This document shows, in pieces, positions 13,955-23,857 of a DNA stretch of 34,817 nt. Numbering within the stretch: position 1 is the first letter of the stretch; every line of letters begins with the position of its first letter. The notes beneath the pieces are model-generated. The model worked only from the letters and a program-made list of their open reading frames with translations. It searched no databases and had not been told where the DNA came from. Source of the DNA: Chloroflexota bacterium (GTDB taxonomy: Bacteria; Chloroflexota; UBA11872; UBA12225); contig JACQGX010000364.1 of NCBI GenBank assembly GCA_016199265.1, forward strand, positions 1 to 34,817, written 5' to 3'. A program made the position numbers and the translations under genes.

Positions 13955-15337
13955 ATGCCCAAGATCGCACTAATTGGCGCCGGAAGCGTCGTGTTCGCCC
14001 GGCGGTTGACGACCGACATTCTGACGTGGCCCGACCTGGCCGACGGAACCATTGCCCTGATGGACATCGACCCTTCCGGTCTGGAAATGATGAGCGCCTA
14101 CGCGCGGCGGCTGGTCGCCGAGCAGAAGCTGCCGACCAGGATCCTGGTTACGCAGGACCGAGAGGCGGCGATCGACGGCGCCGACTTCGTCATCACGAGC
14201 ATCGACGTCGGCGGGCGGGAGCTGCGCCAGCGCGACATCGAGATCCCGGCGCAGTACGGTGTCCACCAGACGGTGGCCGACACGATTGGCCCCGGCGGCG
14301 TCTTCCGCGCGCTGCGTACGACCCCCGTCCTGATCGACGTTGCGCGCGACATGGAGCGGCTGTGCCCGCAGGCGCTGCTGCTCAACTACGCCAACCCCAT
14401 GAACATCAACATGTGGGCGATCGCCGCTTCGACCAACGTACAGTGCGTCGGACTCTGCCACAGCGTGCAGGGAACGGCCGGCCAGCTCGCGCGCTACCTC
14501 GGGCTGGTCCACGAGGACCTGGCGTACTGGGTGGCCGGGATCAACCACCAGGCGTGGTTCCTCGAGCTGCGGCGCGGCACCTACCGGGGCGAGGACCTCT
14601 ACCCGCTGCTGCGCGAGAAGGTCGACGATCCCGAAGTCTACGACCGCGACCGCGTGCGCTTCGAGGTAATGCGCCACTTCGGCTACTTCGTGACCGAGTC
14701 GAGCCGCCACATGTCGGAGTACACGCCGTGGTTCCGGCGCACCGAGGCGCTGCGGGAGCGGTTCGCGCCGCCACCACCGGCCTGGATGCGTCAGACGCAG
14801 GCGGCTGCCACCGGGCAGGCGGCCGGTGGCGCGGCCGCGGCGGCGGCCGGCGCACCGGCGGCGGGCACGGCGATGCCCGGCGGTGGCCTGGCCCGACGCG
14901 TCGCCTACTACGACCGCATGCGCGAGCAGCTCGACGGCACCGAGCCGCTGCCGTTCGAACGGACCCACGAGTACTGCTCGCACATCCTGCACGCGGTCGA
15001 GACGAACACCCCGTACCGCTTCAACGGCAACGTCCCGAATGCGGGGCTGATCACCAACCTCCCACCCGGCTGCAACGTGGAGGTGCCGATCCTGGCCGAC
15101 AACACCGGGCTGCGGCCGTGCCACGTCGGCGAGCTGCCGGCGGCGTGCGCCTCGATCAACCGCACCAACGTCAACGTCCAGGAGCTGGCGGTCAAGGCGA
15201 TCCTCGAGCAGAACCGTGAGCTCGTCTACCAGGCGATCGCCCTCGACCCGCTAACGACGACGCAGTGCAGCCTCGACGACGTGCGGCGCATGACCGACGA
15301 ACTGTTCGAGGCCTCGGCCGCGCACCTCCGCTTCTGA
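13955..15337 (+). CDS. Glycoside hydrolase family 4 (alpha-galactosidase/alpha-glucosidase type)
   Basis: The 460-residue protein matches GH4, an unusual family that uses NAD+ and a divalent metal to cleave glycosides by an oxidation-elimination route. The NAD loop GAGSVVF is at 8-14 and NYANPMN at 144-150. The metal site has C168 and H169 in GLCHSVQGT and H198 in AGINHQAWF. ESSRHMSEYTPWFRR (248-262) is typical of MelA-like and alpha-glucosidase members. Residues 277-310 are an Ala/Gly-rich stretch that I would not expect in GH4 and that looks like an expanded loop. Substrate specificity (galactoside, glucoside, glucuronide) cannot be fixed by eye. It is 150 bp downstream of an SDR gene, separated by a heptamer array. 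GATAGTACG 34 bp upstream echoes the site at 12951. Confidence 0.88.
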   Translation: MPKIALIGAGSVVFARRLTTDILTWPDLADGTIALMDIDPSGLEMMSAYARRLVAEQKLPTRILVTQDREAAIDGADFVITSIDVGGRELRQRDIEIPAQYGVHQTVADTIGPGGVFRALRTTPVLIDVARDMERLCPQALLLNYANPMNINMWAIAASTNVQCVGLCHSVQGTAGQLARYLGLVHEDLAYWVAGINHQAWFLELRRGTYRGEDLYPLLREKVDDPEVYDRDRVRFEVMRHFGYFVTESSRHMSEYTPWFRRTEALRERFAPPPPAWMRQTQAAATGQAAGGAAAAAAGAPAAGTAMPGGGLARRVAYYDRMREQLDGTEPLPFERTHEYCSHILHAVETNTPYRFNGNVPNAGLITNLPPGCNVEVPILADNTGLRPCHVGELPAACASINRTNVNVQELAVKAILEQNRELVYQAIALDPLTTTQCSLDDVRRMTDELFEASAAHLRF

Positions 15338-15348
15338 GGCGAGTCACC

Positions 15349-15367
15349 GCGTATCTTTTTGATACGC
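15349..15367 (+). terminator. Short hairpin after the GH4 gene
   Basis: GCGTATC (15349-15355) and GATACGC (15361-15367) pair perfectly over a TTTTT loop, 11 bp after the GH4 stop codon. No U-run follows, so it is a weak terminator call. Confidence 0.35.
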
Positions 15368-15521
15368 ACTCGAAGTCGAATTGGAGCCGAACCGACGCCG
15401 GACACTTACCTAGTTGCCAACAACGTGTAACACGCGCGCCTCCCGATCTGCACTACACTTCGAAGCATCGGCCAGCATCGTCCTGCTACGGTGGTGCGAC
15501 ACCTGGAGCAGTCCGGACACC

Positions 15522-15549
15522 ACGGCAGACGGCAGACGGCAGACGGCAG
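15522..15549. repeat. Heptamer array, unit ACGGCAG (4 perfect copies)
   Basis: Four perfect ACGGCAG units lie in tandem, ending 11 bp before the AAGGAGG ribosome-binding site of the UbiB-family gene. No inverted partner was seen. If the gene starts at 15575 as I propose, the array is in its untranslated leader. Confidence 0.75.
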
Positions 15550-15574
15550 CGGTAGGAAGAAAGGAGGCGCGACC

Positions 15575-17257
15575 GTGGCCAGCCTGAACGATCGCCCGGG
15601 CCTGAGAACGTCGCTCGGAAGCGTTCTCACGCGCCGGTTCTCGCAGCATCCGGAGCGTTATCTCGAGATCTTCCGCGTCCTGCGCAAGTACCAGCTCTAC
15701 CATCTCGCGACGCAGTTTGGCCTGAATCACCGGCACGACGACGCGGATGGAATCGTCGCGCTCGGGCGAGACGAAACGCACGGCGGTCGCCAGGGTCAGG
15801 ATGGCCTCAATGGTCACGCCGCCCGCGCCGGCCACGCCGCCTATGCGGATAGTCTCGCCAGCGCCCTGGAGGAGCTTGGCCCGTGCTTTATCAAGCTCGG
15901 CCAGCTCCTCAGCACGCGGCCCGACCTCCTGCCGCCGCCGTACATTACCGCGCTGTCGCGGCTCCAGGACCGGATCGCGCCGGTGCCGAGCGAACAGGTG
16001 ATCCAGATCGTCGAACAAGAATTGGGTGCGCCCGTCTCGGACCTCTTCCAATCGTTCGACCGCAGCCCCCTCGCCGCCGCATCGATTGCGCAGGTACACC
16101 GCGCGGTGTTGCCGAGCGGCGACGACGTGGTAGTCAAGGTGCAGCGGCCCGGTGTCCGCCGGCGCATCGAAATCGACCTCGAGGTGCTGCACGAAGTGGC
16201 GCACTTCTCGACCAACCACACCTCCATCGGCGCCCGCTTCGGCGCCGTGCAGATGGTGCGCGAGTTGGAGCACAGCCTGACTCAGGAGATCGACTTCCGG
16301 CAAGAGGCCGAAAACACACGGCTCATTAGCCGGCAGATCGCCGGATTCCCGCGGCTCACGACGCCGGCGGTGCACGACTCGTACACCACACGGCGCGTGC
16401 TCACCATGAGTCTCGTGCGTGGCCGGCACCTCGCCGCCCTCTCGCCGGACGAGTTGCGGACCTTCGATTCCCGCGCCATCGCCAAAGATCTCCTCGCCGC
16501 CTACCTCAAGCAGATCGCCATCGACGGTATCTTCCACTGCGATCCCCATCCCGGCAACATCCTCCTGGCCGACGACGGCCGGCTCGCGCTGATGGACTTT
16601 GGCATGGTCGGCCGCTTCGACGCCGGGCAGAAGGACAATATCATCCTCCTGCTTCTGGCCTTCGCCGAACGCCTCGGCCAGCGGGTGGCCGACACCTACC
16701 TGGACATGGTCGAGGTGCCAAAGGGCTTCGACCGGCGTGCGTTCGCCCAGGACATCGCCGCCCTCGTCAGCCGCTATCACGACATGAGCGGCGGGCGGAT
16801 GGCCCTGGGCACCGCGCTGTTGGACCTGACCAAGGTCGCCTCGGCCCACGGTACGCCCGTGCCGACGGCCATGACCCTGCTCGGCAAGACGATGCTCAAC
16901 CTCGACGGCGCGATCCGCGTGCTCTCGCCCGAGCTCGATCCCGTCGAGCTGATCCGCGACTACATGATGCAGGTGATGCAAGAGCGGGTCATGGCGCAGC
17001 TCTCACCCGGCCGGGTGTTTGCCTGGGTGCTCGACATGAAGCACCTCTTCGAGAACTCTCCCCGGCGTGCCGACATCATCCTCGACAAGCTGGCCAGCGA
17101 TCAGTTCGCCATTCGGCTGGAAGTCGACCGGCTGGACGAGGCGATGCGCAACCTGAACCGCGCCGCCGGCCGGCTCTCGCTCGGTATGATCGCCGGGTCG
17201 CTGATCATCGGCGGCGGCTACGTGCTCGGCTCGCTGCTCAAGTCGAAGAACCGGTGA
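15575..17257 (+). CDS. UbiB/ABC1-family atypical kinase
   Basis: The 560-residue protein is a UbiB-family (AarF/ADCK-like) kinase-fold protein. The N-terminal KLGQ motif is at 107-110, the AAAS loop that replaces the normal P-loop at 167-170, and the ATP-binding lysine near 188. HCDPHPGN sits at 321-328, DFG at 341-343, and there is one probable C-terminal membrane helix (about 534-553). Family members support quinone biosynthesis or membrane lipid homeostasis through ATPase activity; the exact client is unknown. I place the start at the GTG at 15575, with AAGGAGG 7 bp upstream; the frame extends 28 codons further back into the ACGGCAG repeat, which would translate into a spurious N-terminus. 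Residues 54-92 are Gly/His/Asp-rich and poorly conserved. MurJ follows 115 bp downstream. Confidence 0.9.
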   Translation: MASLNDRPGLRTSLGSVLTRRFSQHPERYLEIFRVLRKYQLYHLATQFGLNHRHDDADGIVALGRDETHGGRQGQDGLNGHAARAGHAAYADSLASALEELGPCFIKLGQLLSTRPDLLPPPYITALSRLQDRIAPVPSEQVIQIVEQELGAPVSDLFQSFDRSPLAAASIAQVHRAVLPSGDDVVVKVQRPGVRRRIEIDLEVLHEVAHFSTNHTSIGARFGAVQMVRELEHSLTQEIDFRQEAENTRLISRQIAGFPRLTTPAVHDSYTTRRVLTMSLVRGRHLAALSPDELRTFDSRAIAKDLLAAYLKQIAIDGIFHCDPHPGNILLADDGRLALMDFGMVGRFDAGQKDNIILLLLAFAERLGQRVADTYLDMVEVPKGFDRRAFAQDIAALVSRYHDMSGGRMALGTALLDLTKVASAHGTPVPTAMTLLGKTMLNLDGAIRVLSPELDPVELIRDYMMQVMQERVMAQLSPGRVFAWVLDMKHLFENSPRRADIILDKLASDQFAIRLEVDRLDEAMRNLNRAAGRLSLGMIAGSLIIGGGYVLGSLLKSKNR

Positions 17258-17261
17258 GGGA

Positions 17262-17345
17262 TCCAGCCCCCTCTCGTTGGCGAGGATCAGTCCCCTCTCG
17301 CTTTGGTCGCCCCGCTGCTGGCGGGGAGCCCGGGTTAGGGTGAGG
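17262..17345. repeat. Dispersed repeat-like intergenic block with hairpin
   Basis: Two CCCCTCTCG motifs (17269 and 17291 areas), a CCCCGC/GCGGGG stem at 17309-17314 and 17320-17325, and GGGTTAGGGTGAGGG near the end resemble the TCGCCCCGC...GTGAGGG intergenic repeats common in GC-rich genomes. It lies between the UbiB-family gene and murJ. Confirming it is dispersed needs the rest of the genome. Confidence 0.4.
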
Positions 17346-17372
17346 GCAGCCGCCAATAGCAGAGGCAGCAAC

Positions 17373-18971
17373 ATGCATCAAGCTCACAGCGCCTCGCTAG
17401 TGCTTGGGGCACCCGCTTCCGTGGAACGCCCCGCTCAACGCCCGCTCTTGCGTCTGGGCGGTTACGTCGCCTTGGCCAAGAGCGCCTGGATGGGCGTGGC
17501 CCAGGCGTCCGACATCCTCGAGCCACTGCGCCTACTCGTGCCGAGCTGGCGCTGGCGCCTGGCGGTTCCCCAACTCCGGCGAATTCACCTGGCCACGCTC
17601 CTAACGCGGGAGCTCACGATCGCCGAGGCCGCCTTCGTGCTGATGGCATCGTTCTTCCTCTCCGCGCTGCTTGGTGCCGTGCGGCAGGTGCTCTTCAACG
17701 CGCAGTTCGGCGCCGGCACCGAGGCCAACGCCTACTACGCGGCCTTCCGCCTGCCGGACACGCTCTTCAGCCTGATCGCCGGCGGCGCCCTCTCGAGCGC
17801 GATGATTCCTGTGCTGCTGAGCACCACGCGCGATGAGGGAGAACAGGCCGGCTGGCGGCTCGTGAATCTTGTCCTCACCACACTACTCGCCGTCTTCGCG
17901 CTGGTAGTGCTCCTCGGTGAGGTATTCACGCCGATCTTTATCATCGAGTTGCTCGCCCCCGGCTTTGACGCCGAGACGAGCCGGCTCACGGTGACGTTGA
18001 CCCGGATCATGCTGATCCAGCCGGTGATCCTAGCAGTGGGCAGCGTCGCCACGGCCGTGCTCAACAGCCGGAACCGGTTTGTGCTCACCGCGCTCTCGGT
18101 GGTCAGCCACAACGTCGCGCTCATCGCCGGTATCGGCGCGGCCGCCGCGTTCCCGGAGCTGGGCATCTATGGCCCCACTTTTGGCGTCATCGGCGGCGCG
18201 GTCTTACAGGCAGCAATCTTGTTACCGGGGTTGCTGAGCGGCGAGCTCCACTACCGGCCCGGATGGGATCTTGGCAACCCGCGCCTGCGTGAAGTGGTTC
18301 GCCTACTGATCCCCAACGGCCTCGCCGTCGGCGTCAACTACGCCGGATTCATCCTCGATACATCCTTCGCCTCCATGGCCTCGGAGCAAGCGGCCCTGCC
18401 CGCCATCACCAACGCGTGGCTGCTCGTCGGTCTCCCGATTGCGCTCCTGGGCCAAGCGGTCGGGCAGTCGGCGTTTCCCCGGCTCGCGGCACACGCGGCC
18501 GCACTGGAGTGGCATCACATGCGGCGCACGCTGCTCCAGGCATTGGGGGCCGGCGTCGCGCTGACCATTCCGGCGCTCGCCGGCCTGCTCGTACTCGGCC
18601 GCATAACCATTACTATCCTCTTCGAGCACGGAAAATTCGACGCCGCCGCCGGGTCGCTCACCTACGCCGTGCTGGTCCCCTACGCCGTGGGCCTGCCGTT
18701 CTACGTCGGCACCGAAGTGATCACCCGCGGCCTCATTGCGCTCCGCGACACGCGTACGCCACTCCTCACCAACACCGTCCAACTCGTCGGGCGCGGCGCG
18801 ATCATGGCGCTGCTCGTCGGCAGTCTCGGCGTGATCGCCATCCCCATCGCCTTCGCGGTCACCGCCTCGGCCGAAACGATCATGCTCGGCACCGTGCTGC
18901 TGTTCAAGCTGCGGCACGCGGGCCGGGCGGTAGAGAGCCGGATCGAGCCGGCCATGAACGTGGCATCCTAA
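17373..18971 (+). CDS. murJ: Lipid II flippase MurJ (MviN family)
   Basis: The 532-residue integral membrane protein has about 14 hydrophobic helices and the MurJ signatures. These include FFLSALLGAVRQVLFNAQFG, a Gly-Ala-rich second segment with NAYYAAFRLPDTLFSLIAGG, and GLPFYVGTEVITRGLIALRD in the second half. MurJ moves undecaprenyl-linked peptidoglycan precursor across the cytoplasmic membrane. The ATG at 17373 is preferred over the first in-frame ATG at 17277, because 17277-17345 is repeat-like non-coding DNA and AGAGG lies 8 bp before 17373. The first 60 residues are less conserved than the core, so a still later start is possible. It is co-oriented with the upstream UbiB-family kinase and the downstream SRPBCC fusion, perhaps a membrane/cell-envelope group. 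Confidence 0.9.
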   Translation: MHQAHSASLVLGAPASVERPAQRPLLRLGGYVALAKSAWMGVAQASDILEPLRLLVPSWRWRLAVPQLRRIHLATLLTRELTIAEAAFVLMASFFLSALLGAVRQVLFNAQFGAGTEANAYYAAFRLPDTLFSLIAGGALSSAMIPVLLSTTRDEGEQAGWRLVNLVLTTLLAVFALVVLLGEVFTPIFIIELLAPGFDAETSRLTVTLTRIMLIQPVILAVGSVATAVLNSRNRFVLTALSVVSHNVALIAGIGAAAAFPELGIYGPTFGVIGGAVLQAAILLPGLLSGELHYRPGWDLGNPRLREVVRLLIPNGLAVGVNYAGFILDTSFASMASEQAALPAITNAWLLVGLPIALLGQAVGQSAFPRLAAHAAALEWHHMRRTLLQALGAGVALTIPALAGLLVLGRITITILFEHGKFDAAAGSLTYAVLVPYAVGLPFYVGTEVITRGLIALRDTRTPLLTNTVQLVGRGAIMALLVGSLGVIAIPIAFAVTASAETIMLGTVLLFKLRHAGRAVESRIEPAMNVAS

Positions 18972-18998
18972 AGCGCCGCCCGGGTCGCCGCGGCGTTT
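18971..18998 (+). terminator. Weak hairpin with A/T flanks after murJ
   Basis: CGCCGC (18974-18979) pairs with GCGGCG (18990-18995), with AA before and TTT after the stem, starting at the murJ stop codon. The T-run is only three bases, so termination efficiency is doubtful. Confidence 0.35.
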
Positions 18999-19037
18999 GA
19001 CCACATATTCATATTACGGATGAAAGGCAAACGATAG

Positions 19038-20435
19038 ATGAGTACAGAACTTTCAGCGGAACCGGCAGAACGCGGGACAGACGGAGTGGCTGGGCCGGCA
19101 ACTCCGCCAGGCGCCGATCAGCTCGTACCGACAAGCAACGGCCAGGTTACGACAGGCCAGACGAGCAAGGTGGGCAACGAGTACCACTTCGTGACCGAGT
19201 GGTGGGTAGAAGGCACGGTGGAGGAGGTCGCCGACATCATCGGCGACCCAGTCGGCCTGCCGCGCTGGTGGCCGTCGGTCTACCTGGACGTGCAGGAGTT
19301 CAAGCCGGGCGACGCCCACAACGTGGGGCGCGAGATCGCGCTCTACACCAAGGGCTGGCTGCCCTACACGCTGCGCTGGTGCTTCCGCGTGGTCGAAAAC
19401 CGGCATCCGTACGGCTTCACGATCGAGGCGTGGGGCGACTTCGTCGGGCGCGGGATCTGGACCTTTGAGCAGGCGGGACCGCTGGTCCACGTGACCTACG
19501 ATTGGCAGATCCGTGCCGACAAGCCGCTGCTGCGCCGGCTCTCGTTCCTGCTCAAGCCGGTGTTCGAGGCCAACCACCGCTGGGCGATGGCGAAGGGCGA
19601 GGAAAGCCTGCGGCTGGAGCTGGCCCGCCGGAGGGCCGCCACCCCCGAGGCGCGGGCCGCCATCCCAGCGCCGCCCGGTCCGACGACAACCTCGCCACTG
19701 CCGCTGGCGTTCGCCACTTTGGCCGCGCTCGCACTCGCAGCCGGCGCGGGCTACGCCGTCCTGTACCTCATCCGACGCCGGCTCAGACGAGGCAGGCCGC
19801 GGCAGTATCAGCAGGAGCATCAGGAACAGCAGCCGGCCCGGCAGACCCGGCAGACCCGGCGGTTTACGTTCGATCCAGACCGGATCGCGCATTTCGAGGC
19901 CGCCGGCTGGCGGGCATACTACGACCGCAACTGGCCGAAGCTATTCGGCCTGATCGCGCGGCTGTCCCGGGAGCAGTTCCACATGCCGTTCCCGGAGTCG
20001 CTCCTCGGTGCGTACTACATCGCGCGGGCGGCCGCCGCCTGGGCGCCGCAGCGGCACGACGCCCAGAGGGGGCAGCGCTATTACGAGCAGTTCTACCGGC
20101 TCGCTCGGCGCTACTCCGGCCTGACGTTCGATCCGGTACGCGTCGCCGAGCTGGAGCTGCGGTACAACGACGTGCACCGGCGTCTGGTGGGGCAGCCGGA
20201 CAAGCGCGAGTTCGTGCAGACGATGACCGACCTGCACAGCGCCACCTTCGGCATCCCCGCCCGGCTGGCCCGCCGGTCCGCCGAGCTGCGCGTTCGGGCG
20301 GCCAATGTCGTCGACCAGATTACCAGCCGGCAGTCACGCGACGTCGAGGCCGACTGGCGCCGGCTCGAAGACTACCTGCGCGCCTGCTACCGCTCCATCC
20401 GGCAGGCGCGCCGCGCCGCTCTGCCGGCCACGTAG
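19038..20435 (+). CDS. SRPBCC-domain membrane protein with unknown C-terminal helical domain
   Basis: The 465-residue protein has four zones. Residues 1-45 are low complexity. Residues 48-195 look like an SRPBCC/polyketide-cyclase (START-like) domain: FVTEWWVEGTVEEVADIIGD and LPRWWPSVYLDVQEFKPGD at its start, with a helix near 175-195 at its end. This fold binds hydrophobic ligands in a cavity. Residues 220-245 form one membrane helix (LPLAFATLAALALAAGAGY) followed by a strongly basic flank. Residues 278-460 are an all-helical domain rich in Trp, Tyr and Arg that I do not recognise. The layout suggests a lipid or quinone-like ligand module tethered to the membrane with a cytosolic or periplasmic helical partner domain. 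Function is unknown. The ATG at 19038 is the first possible start; an AAAGG precedes it. Confidence 0.65.
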   Translation: MSTELSAEPAERGTDGVAGPATPPGADQLVPTSNGQVTTGQTSKVGNEYHFVTEWWVEGTVEEVADIIGDPVGLPRWWPSVYLDVQEFKPGDAHNVGREIALYTKGWLPYTLRWCFRVVENRHPYGFTIEAWGDFVGRGIWTFEQAGPLVHVTYDWQIRADKPLLRRLSFLLKPVFEANHRWAMAKGEESLRLELARRRAATPEARAAIPAPPGPTTTSPLPLAFATLAALALAAGAGYAVLYLIRRRLRRGRPRQYQQEHQEQQPARQTRQTRRFTFDPDRIAHFEAAGWRAYYDRNWPKLFGLIARLSREQFHMPFPESLLGAYYIARAAAAWAPQRHDAQRGQRYYEQFYRLARRYSGLTFDPVRVAELELRYNDVHRRLVGQPDKREFVQTMTDLHSATFGIPARLARRSAELRVRAANVVDQITSRQSRDVEADWRRLEDYLRACYRSIRQARRAALPAT

Positions 20436-20464
20436 CACCGTGTACTTGATGCCGTAGAAGAAAT

Positions 20465-20480
20465 CACGGGTTCGCCCGTG
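20465..20480 (+). other. CACGGG-UUCG-CCCGTG hairpin
   Basis: A perfect 6-bp stem closes a TTCG tetraloop, one of the most stable RNA loop types, 29 bp after the stop codon of the SRPBCC protein. There is no U-tract. It may stabilise the 3' end of that transcript. Confidence 0.4.
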
Positions 20481-20540
20481 GCGATGCACGGCGTGTGGTG
20501 TTGGCGGGAGAGTCACAGCGACTGAGGGCGCTTCGGCGGT

Positions 20541-20580
20541 ACGTTGAAGCGAGATTCCAGGTAACGTGGCACGTTGACGC
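20541..20580. promoter_or_regulatory. Palindrome and direct repeat upstream of iolD
   Basis: AACGTG and CACGTT at 20563-20575 form a dyad around one central G. ACGTTGAAGC at 20541-20550 is repeated as ACGTTGACGC at 20571-20580, 30 bp (three helix turns) apart. This is the pattern of a regulator site. It lies about 84 bp upstream of the presumed iolD -10 box. Confidence 0.4.
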
Positions 20581-20658
20581 TTCCATTCGTCATCGCCTTC
20601 GTCGCGCTGGCGTTGCTCACCGTGACCGTGCTTGCACGGCGCCCCTCGACCATTGGGC

Positions 20659-20664
20659 TACAAT
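20659..20664 (+). promoter_or_regulatory. Probable -10 box (TACAAT) of iolD
   Basis: TACAAT occurs 46 bp before the iolD start within GGGCTACAATAG. The nearest -35-like TTGCAC at 20632-20637 is 21 bp away, longer than ideal. Identical CTACAAT boxes precede the SDR gene, the HicB-like gene and the sulfatase-like gene. Confidence 0.4.
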
Positions 20665-20710
20665 AGCGCGCGGCGGACTCCACGACGGACTCCAGAGAAA
20701 GAGCAGACTT

Positions 20711-22573
<1,863 letters not shown>

Positions 22574-22674
22574 GCCAATTCGTCGGCCGCGCAGTGCGGG
22601 CGATCTATGCCGTAGCGGCGAATGGCTTTGAGGTCAGCCACAGCCCCATCGTAGCATTGCTGTTAGCACGTGCC

Positions 22675-22701
22675 TTGAGCAAGGATGGGCAGAGCTACAA
22701 T
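22675..22701 (+). promoter_or_regulatory. Possible promoter before the HicB-like gene
   Basis: TTGAGC (22675-22680) and TACAAT (22696-22701) are 15 bp apart, slightly short. The -10 lies 49 bp before the GTG at 22751. Confidence 0.35.
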
Positions 22702-22750
22702 CCGTAAGAAGGGCTGCATCGTTCCGCAAACGGGCGCCGGTGAGCTGAGC

Positions 22751-22972
22751 GTGAAGAAGCTTGAAGACTACACCCTCGTGATTCGTCCCGACGACAACGG
22801 TACGTTCGTCGCCTATGTGCCCGCGATCGAGGGGTGCCATGCCTGGGGCAAGACCCACGAAGAGGCACGAGCCGAATTGGCCAACGTCTTCGACATGATC
22901 GCCGAAGAGTATGCGGAGGCGGAGCGGCCGCTCCCGTCCGATGTCGAGTTGACGGTGGCGCGCGCCAGCTAA
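22751..22972 (+). CDS. HicB-like small protein (UPF0150 family), no HicA partner seen
   Basis: The 73-residue product has the HicB N-terminal partial-RNase-H fold pattern. It contains YTLVIRPDDNGTFVAYVPAI, then EGCHAWGKTHEEARAELANV, and an acidic helix, ending in DVELTV. In HicAB modules HicB neutralises the mRNA-interferase HicA, but here no double-stranded-RNA-binding HicA (about 60 residues) lies on either side. It is also shorter than HicB proteins with a DNA-binding C-terminus. Stand-alone HicB-like proteins are common and their role is unclear. I take the GTG at 22751 as start since the residues before it (from 22685) run through the promoter box; support for the start is moderate. The alpha/beta hydrolase gene begins 11 bp downstream, suggesting co-transcription. 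Confidence 0.75.
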   Translation: MKKLEDYTLVIRPDDNGTFVAYVPAIEGCHAWGKTHEEARAELANVFDMIAEEYAEAERPLPSDVELTVARAS

Positions 22973-22983
22973 GGCAAAAGATC

Positions 22984-23847
22984 TTGAGCACGTCGCACCG
23001 CTTGCGCGACCGCCTCGTGCTGGCGCTCTTCCCAGCACTTGTGGCGTACGTTATCGTGCTCGTGGGCCTCATGTGGATGGAATCGCGCCTCATCTACTTT
23101 CCGGCGGCGCACCATGTGGCGCTACCGGAACATTACGGGCTCAAGGCCGAGGAACTGTGGCTGCGCGCCGACGACGGCGTGCGGCTGCACGGCTGGTACA
23201 TACGGGGCATCGGCGAGCGCGCGCTCGTGTGGTTCCACGGCAACGCGGGCAACGTCAGCCACCGCTTGGAGAACGCCAAGCGCCTCGTCGACTGGTTCGG
23301 CCTGGATATCGTCCTGGTGGACTACCGCGGGTATGGGCGGAGCGAGGGTGTGCCCAGTGAGGCCGGCCTCTACGCCGACGGGCGCGCCATGTACCAGGCC
23401 GCCCGAGACCGCGGGTTTGCGCCCGAACGCATTGTGCTCCTTGGCCGCTCGCTGGGCGCCGCCGTGGCGCTGGAGGTCGCGCTCGATCACGCGTGCGCCG
23501 GTGTGGTGCTGGAGACGCCGTTCCTGTCGGTGCCGGCGCTGGCGCGCGTGCACTACCCGATTGTCCCCACCTTCCTCGTCCGCACCCAGTTCGACAGCGG
23601 GCGCAAGATTGCGCGGCTGCGCGTTCCCAAGCTGATCGTGCAGGCCGAGCGCGACGAGATCGTGCCGATCGCCCACTCCGAGCGGCTCTTCGACCTGGCG
23701 CCCGAGCCTAAGCGCTTCTACGTCCTCCCCGGCGCCACACACAACGCCATCTACGACATGTCAGACCCAGGCTACGTCGCCGCCTGGCGCAGTTTCCTGG
23801 CCAGCCTGCCCGGTGCAGCGCCGCATGACGGCCTTGTCGCGCGGTAG
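22984..23847 (+). CDS. Membrane-anchored alpha/beta hydrolase (BEM46/ABHD13-like)
   Basis: The 287-residue protein has an N-terminal membrane helix (residues 11-31) and an alpha/beta-hydrolase domain. The catalytic Ser156 is in GRSLG, Asp224 in AERDEIVP and His253 in GATHN. WFHGNAGN (83-90) forms the oxyanion loop, and VDYRGYGRSEG is typical of the BEM46/ABHD13 group. These are serine hydrolases of unknown physiological substrate, often near membranes. The TTG at 22984 is my choice: it lies 11 bp after the HicB-like gene with AAGG nearby; the upstream frame extension overlaps the HicB-like gene in another frame and is not real. A start at a GTG further in would remove part of the membrane anchor. 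The beta-helix gene begins 10 bp downstream, so a three-gene operon is likely. Confidence 0.85.
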   Translation: MSTSHRLRDRLVLALFPALVAYVIVLVGLMWMESRLIYFPAAHHVALPEHYGLKAEELWLRADDGVRLHGWYIRGIGERALVWFHGNAGNVSHRLENAKRLVDWFGLDIVLVDYRGYGRSEGVPSEAGLYADGRAMYQAARDRGFAPERIVLLGRSLGAAVALEVALDHACAGVVLETPFLSVPALARVHYPIVPTFLVRTQFDSGRKIARLRVPKLIVQAERDEIVPIAHSERLFDLAPEPKRFYVLPGATHNAIYDMSDPGYVAAWRSFLASLPGAAPHDGLVAR

Positions 23848-23857
23848 CATTACGGCC

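Noticed and set aside
15410-16981. Long minus-strand open frame antisense to the UbiB-family gene
   Set aside because: Same explanation; the plus strand carries all conserved UbiB motifs and a ribosome-binding site.
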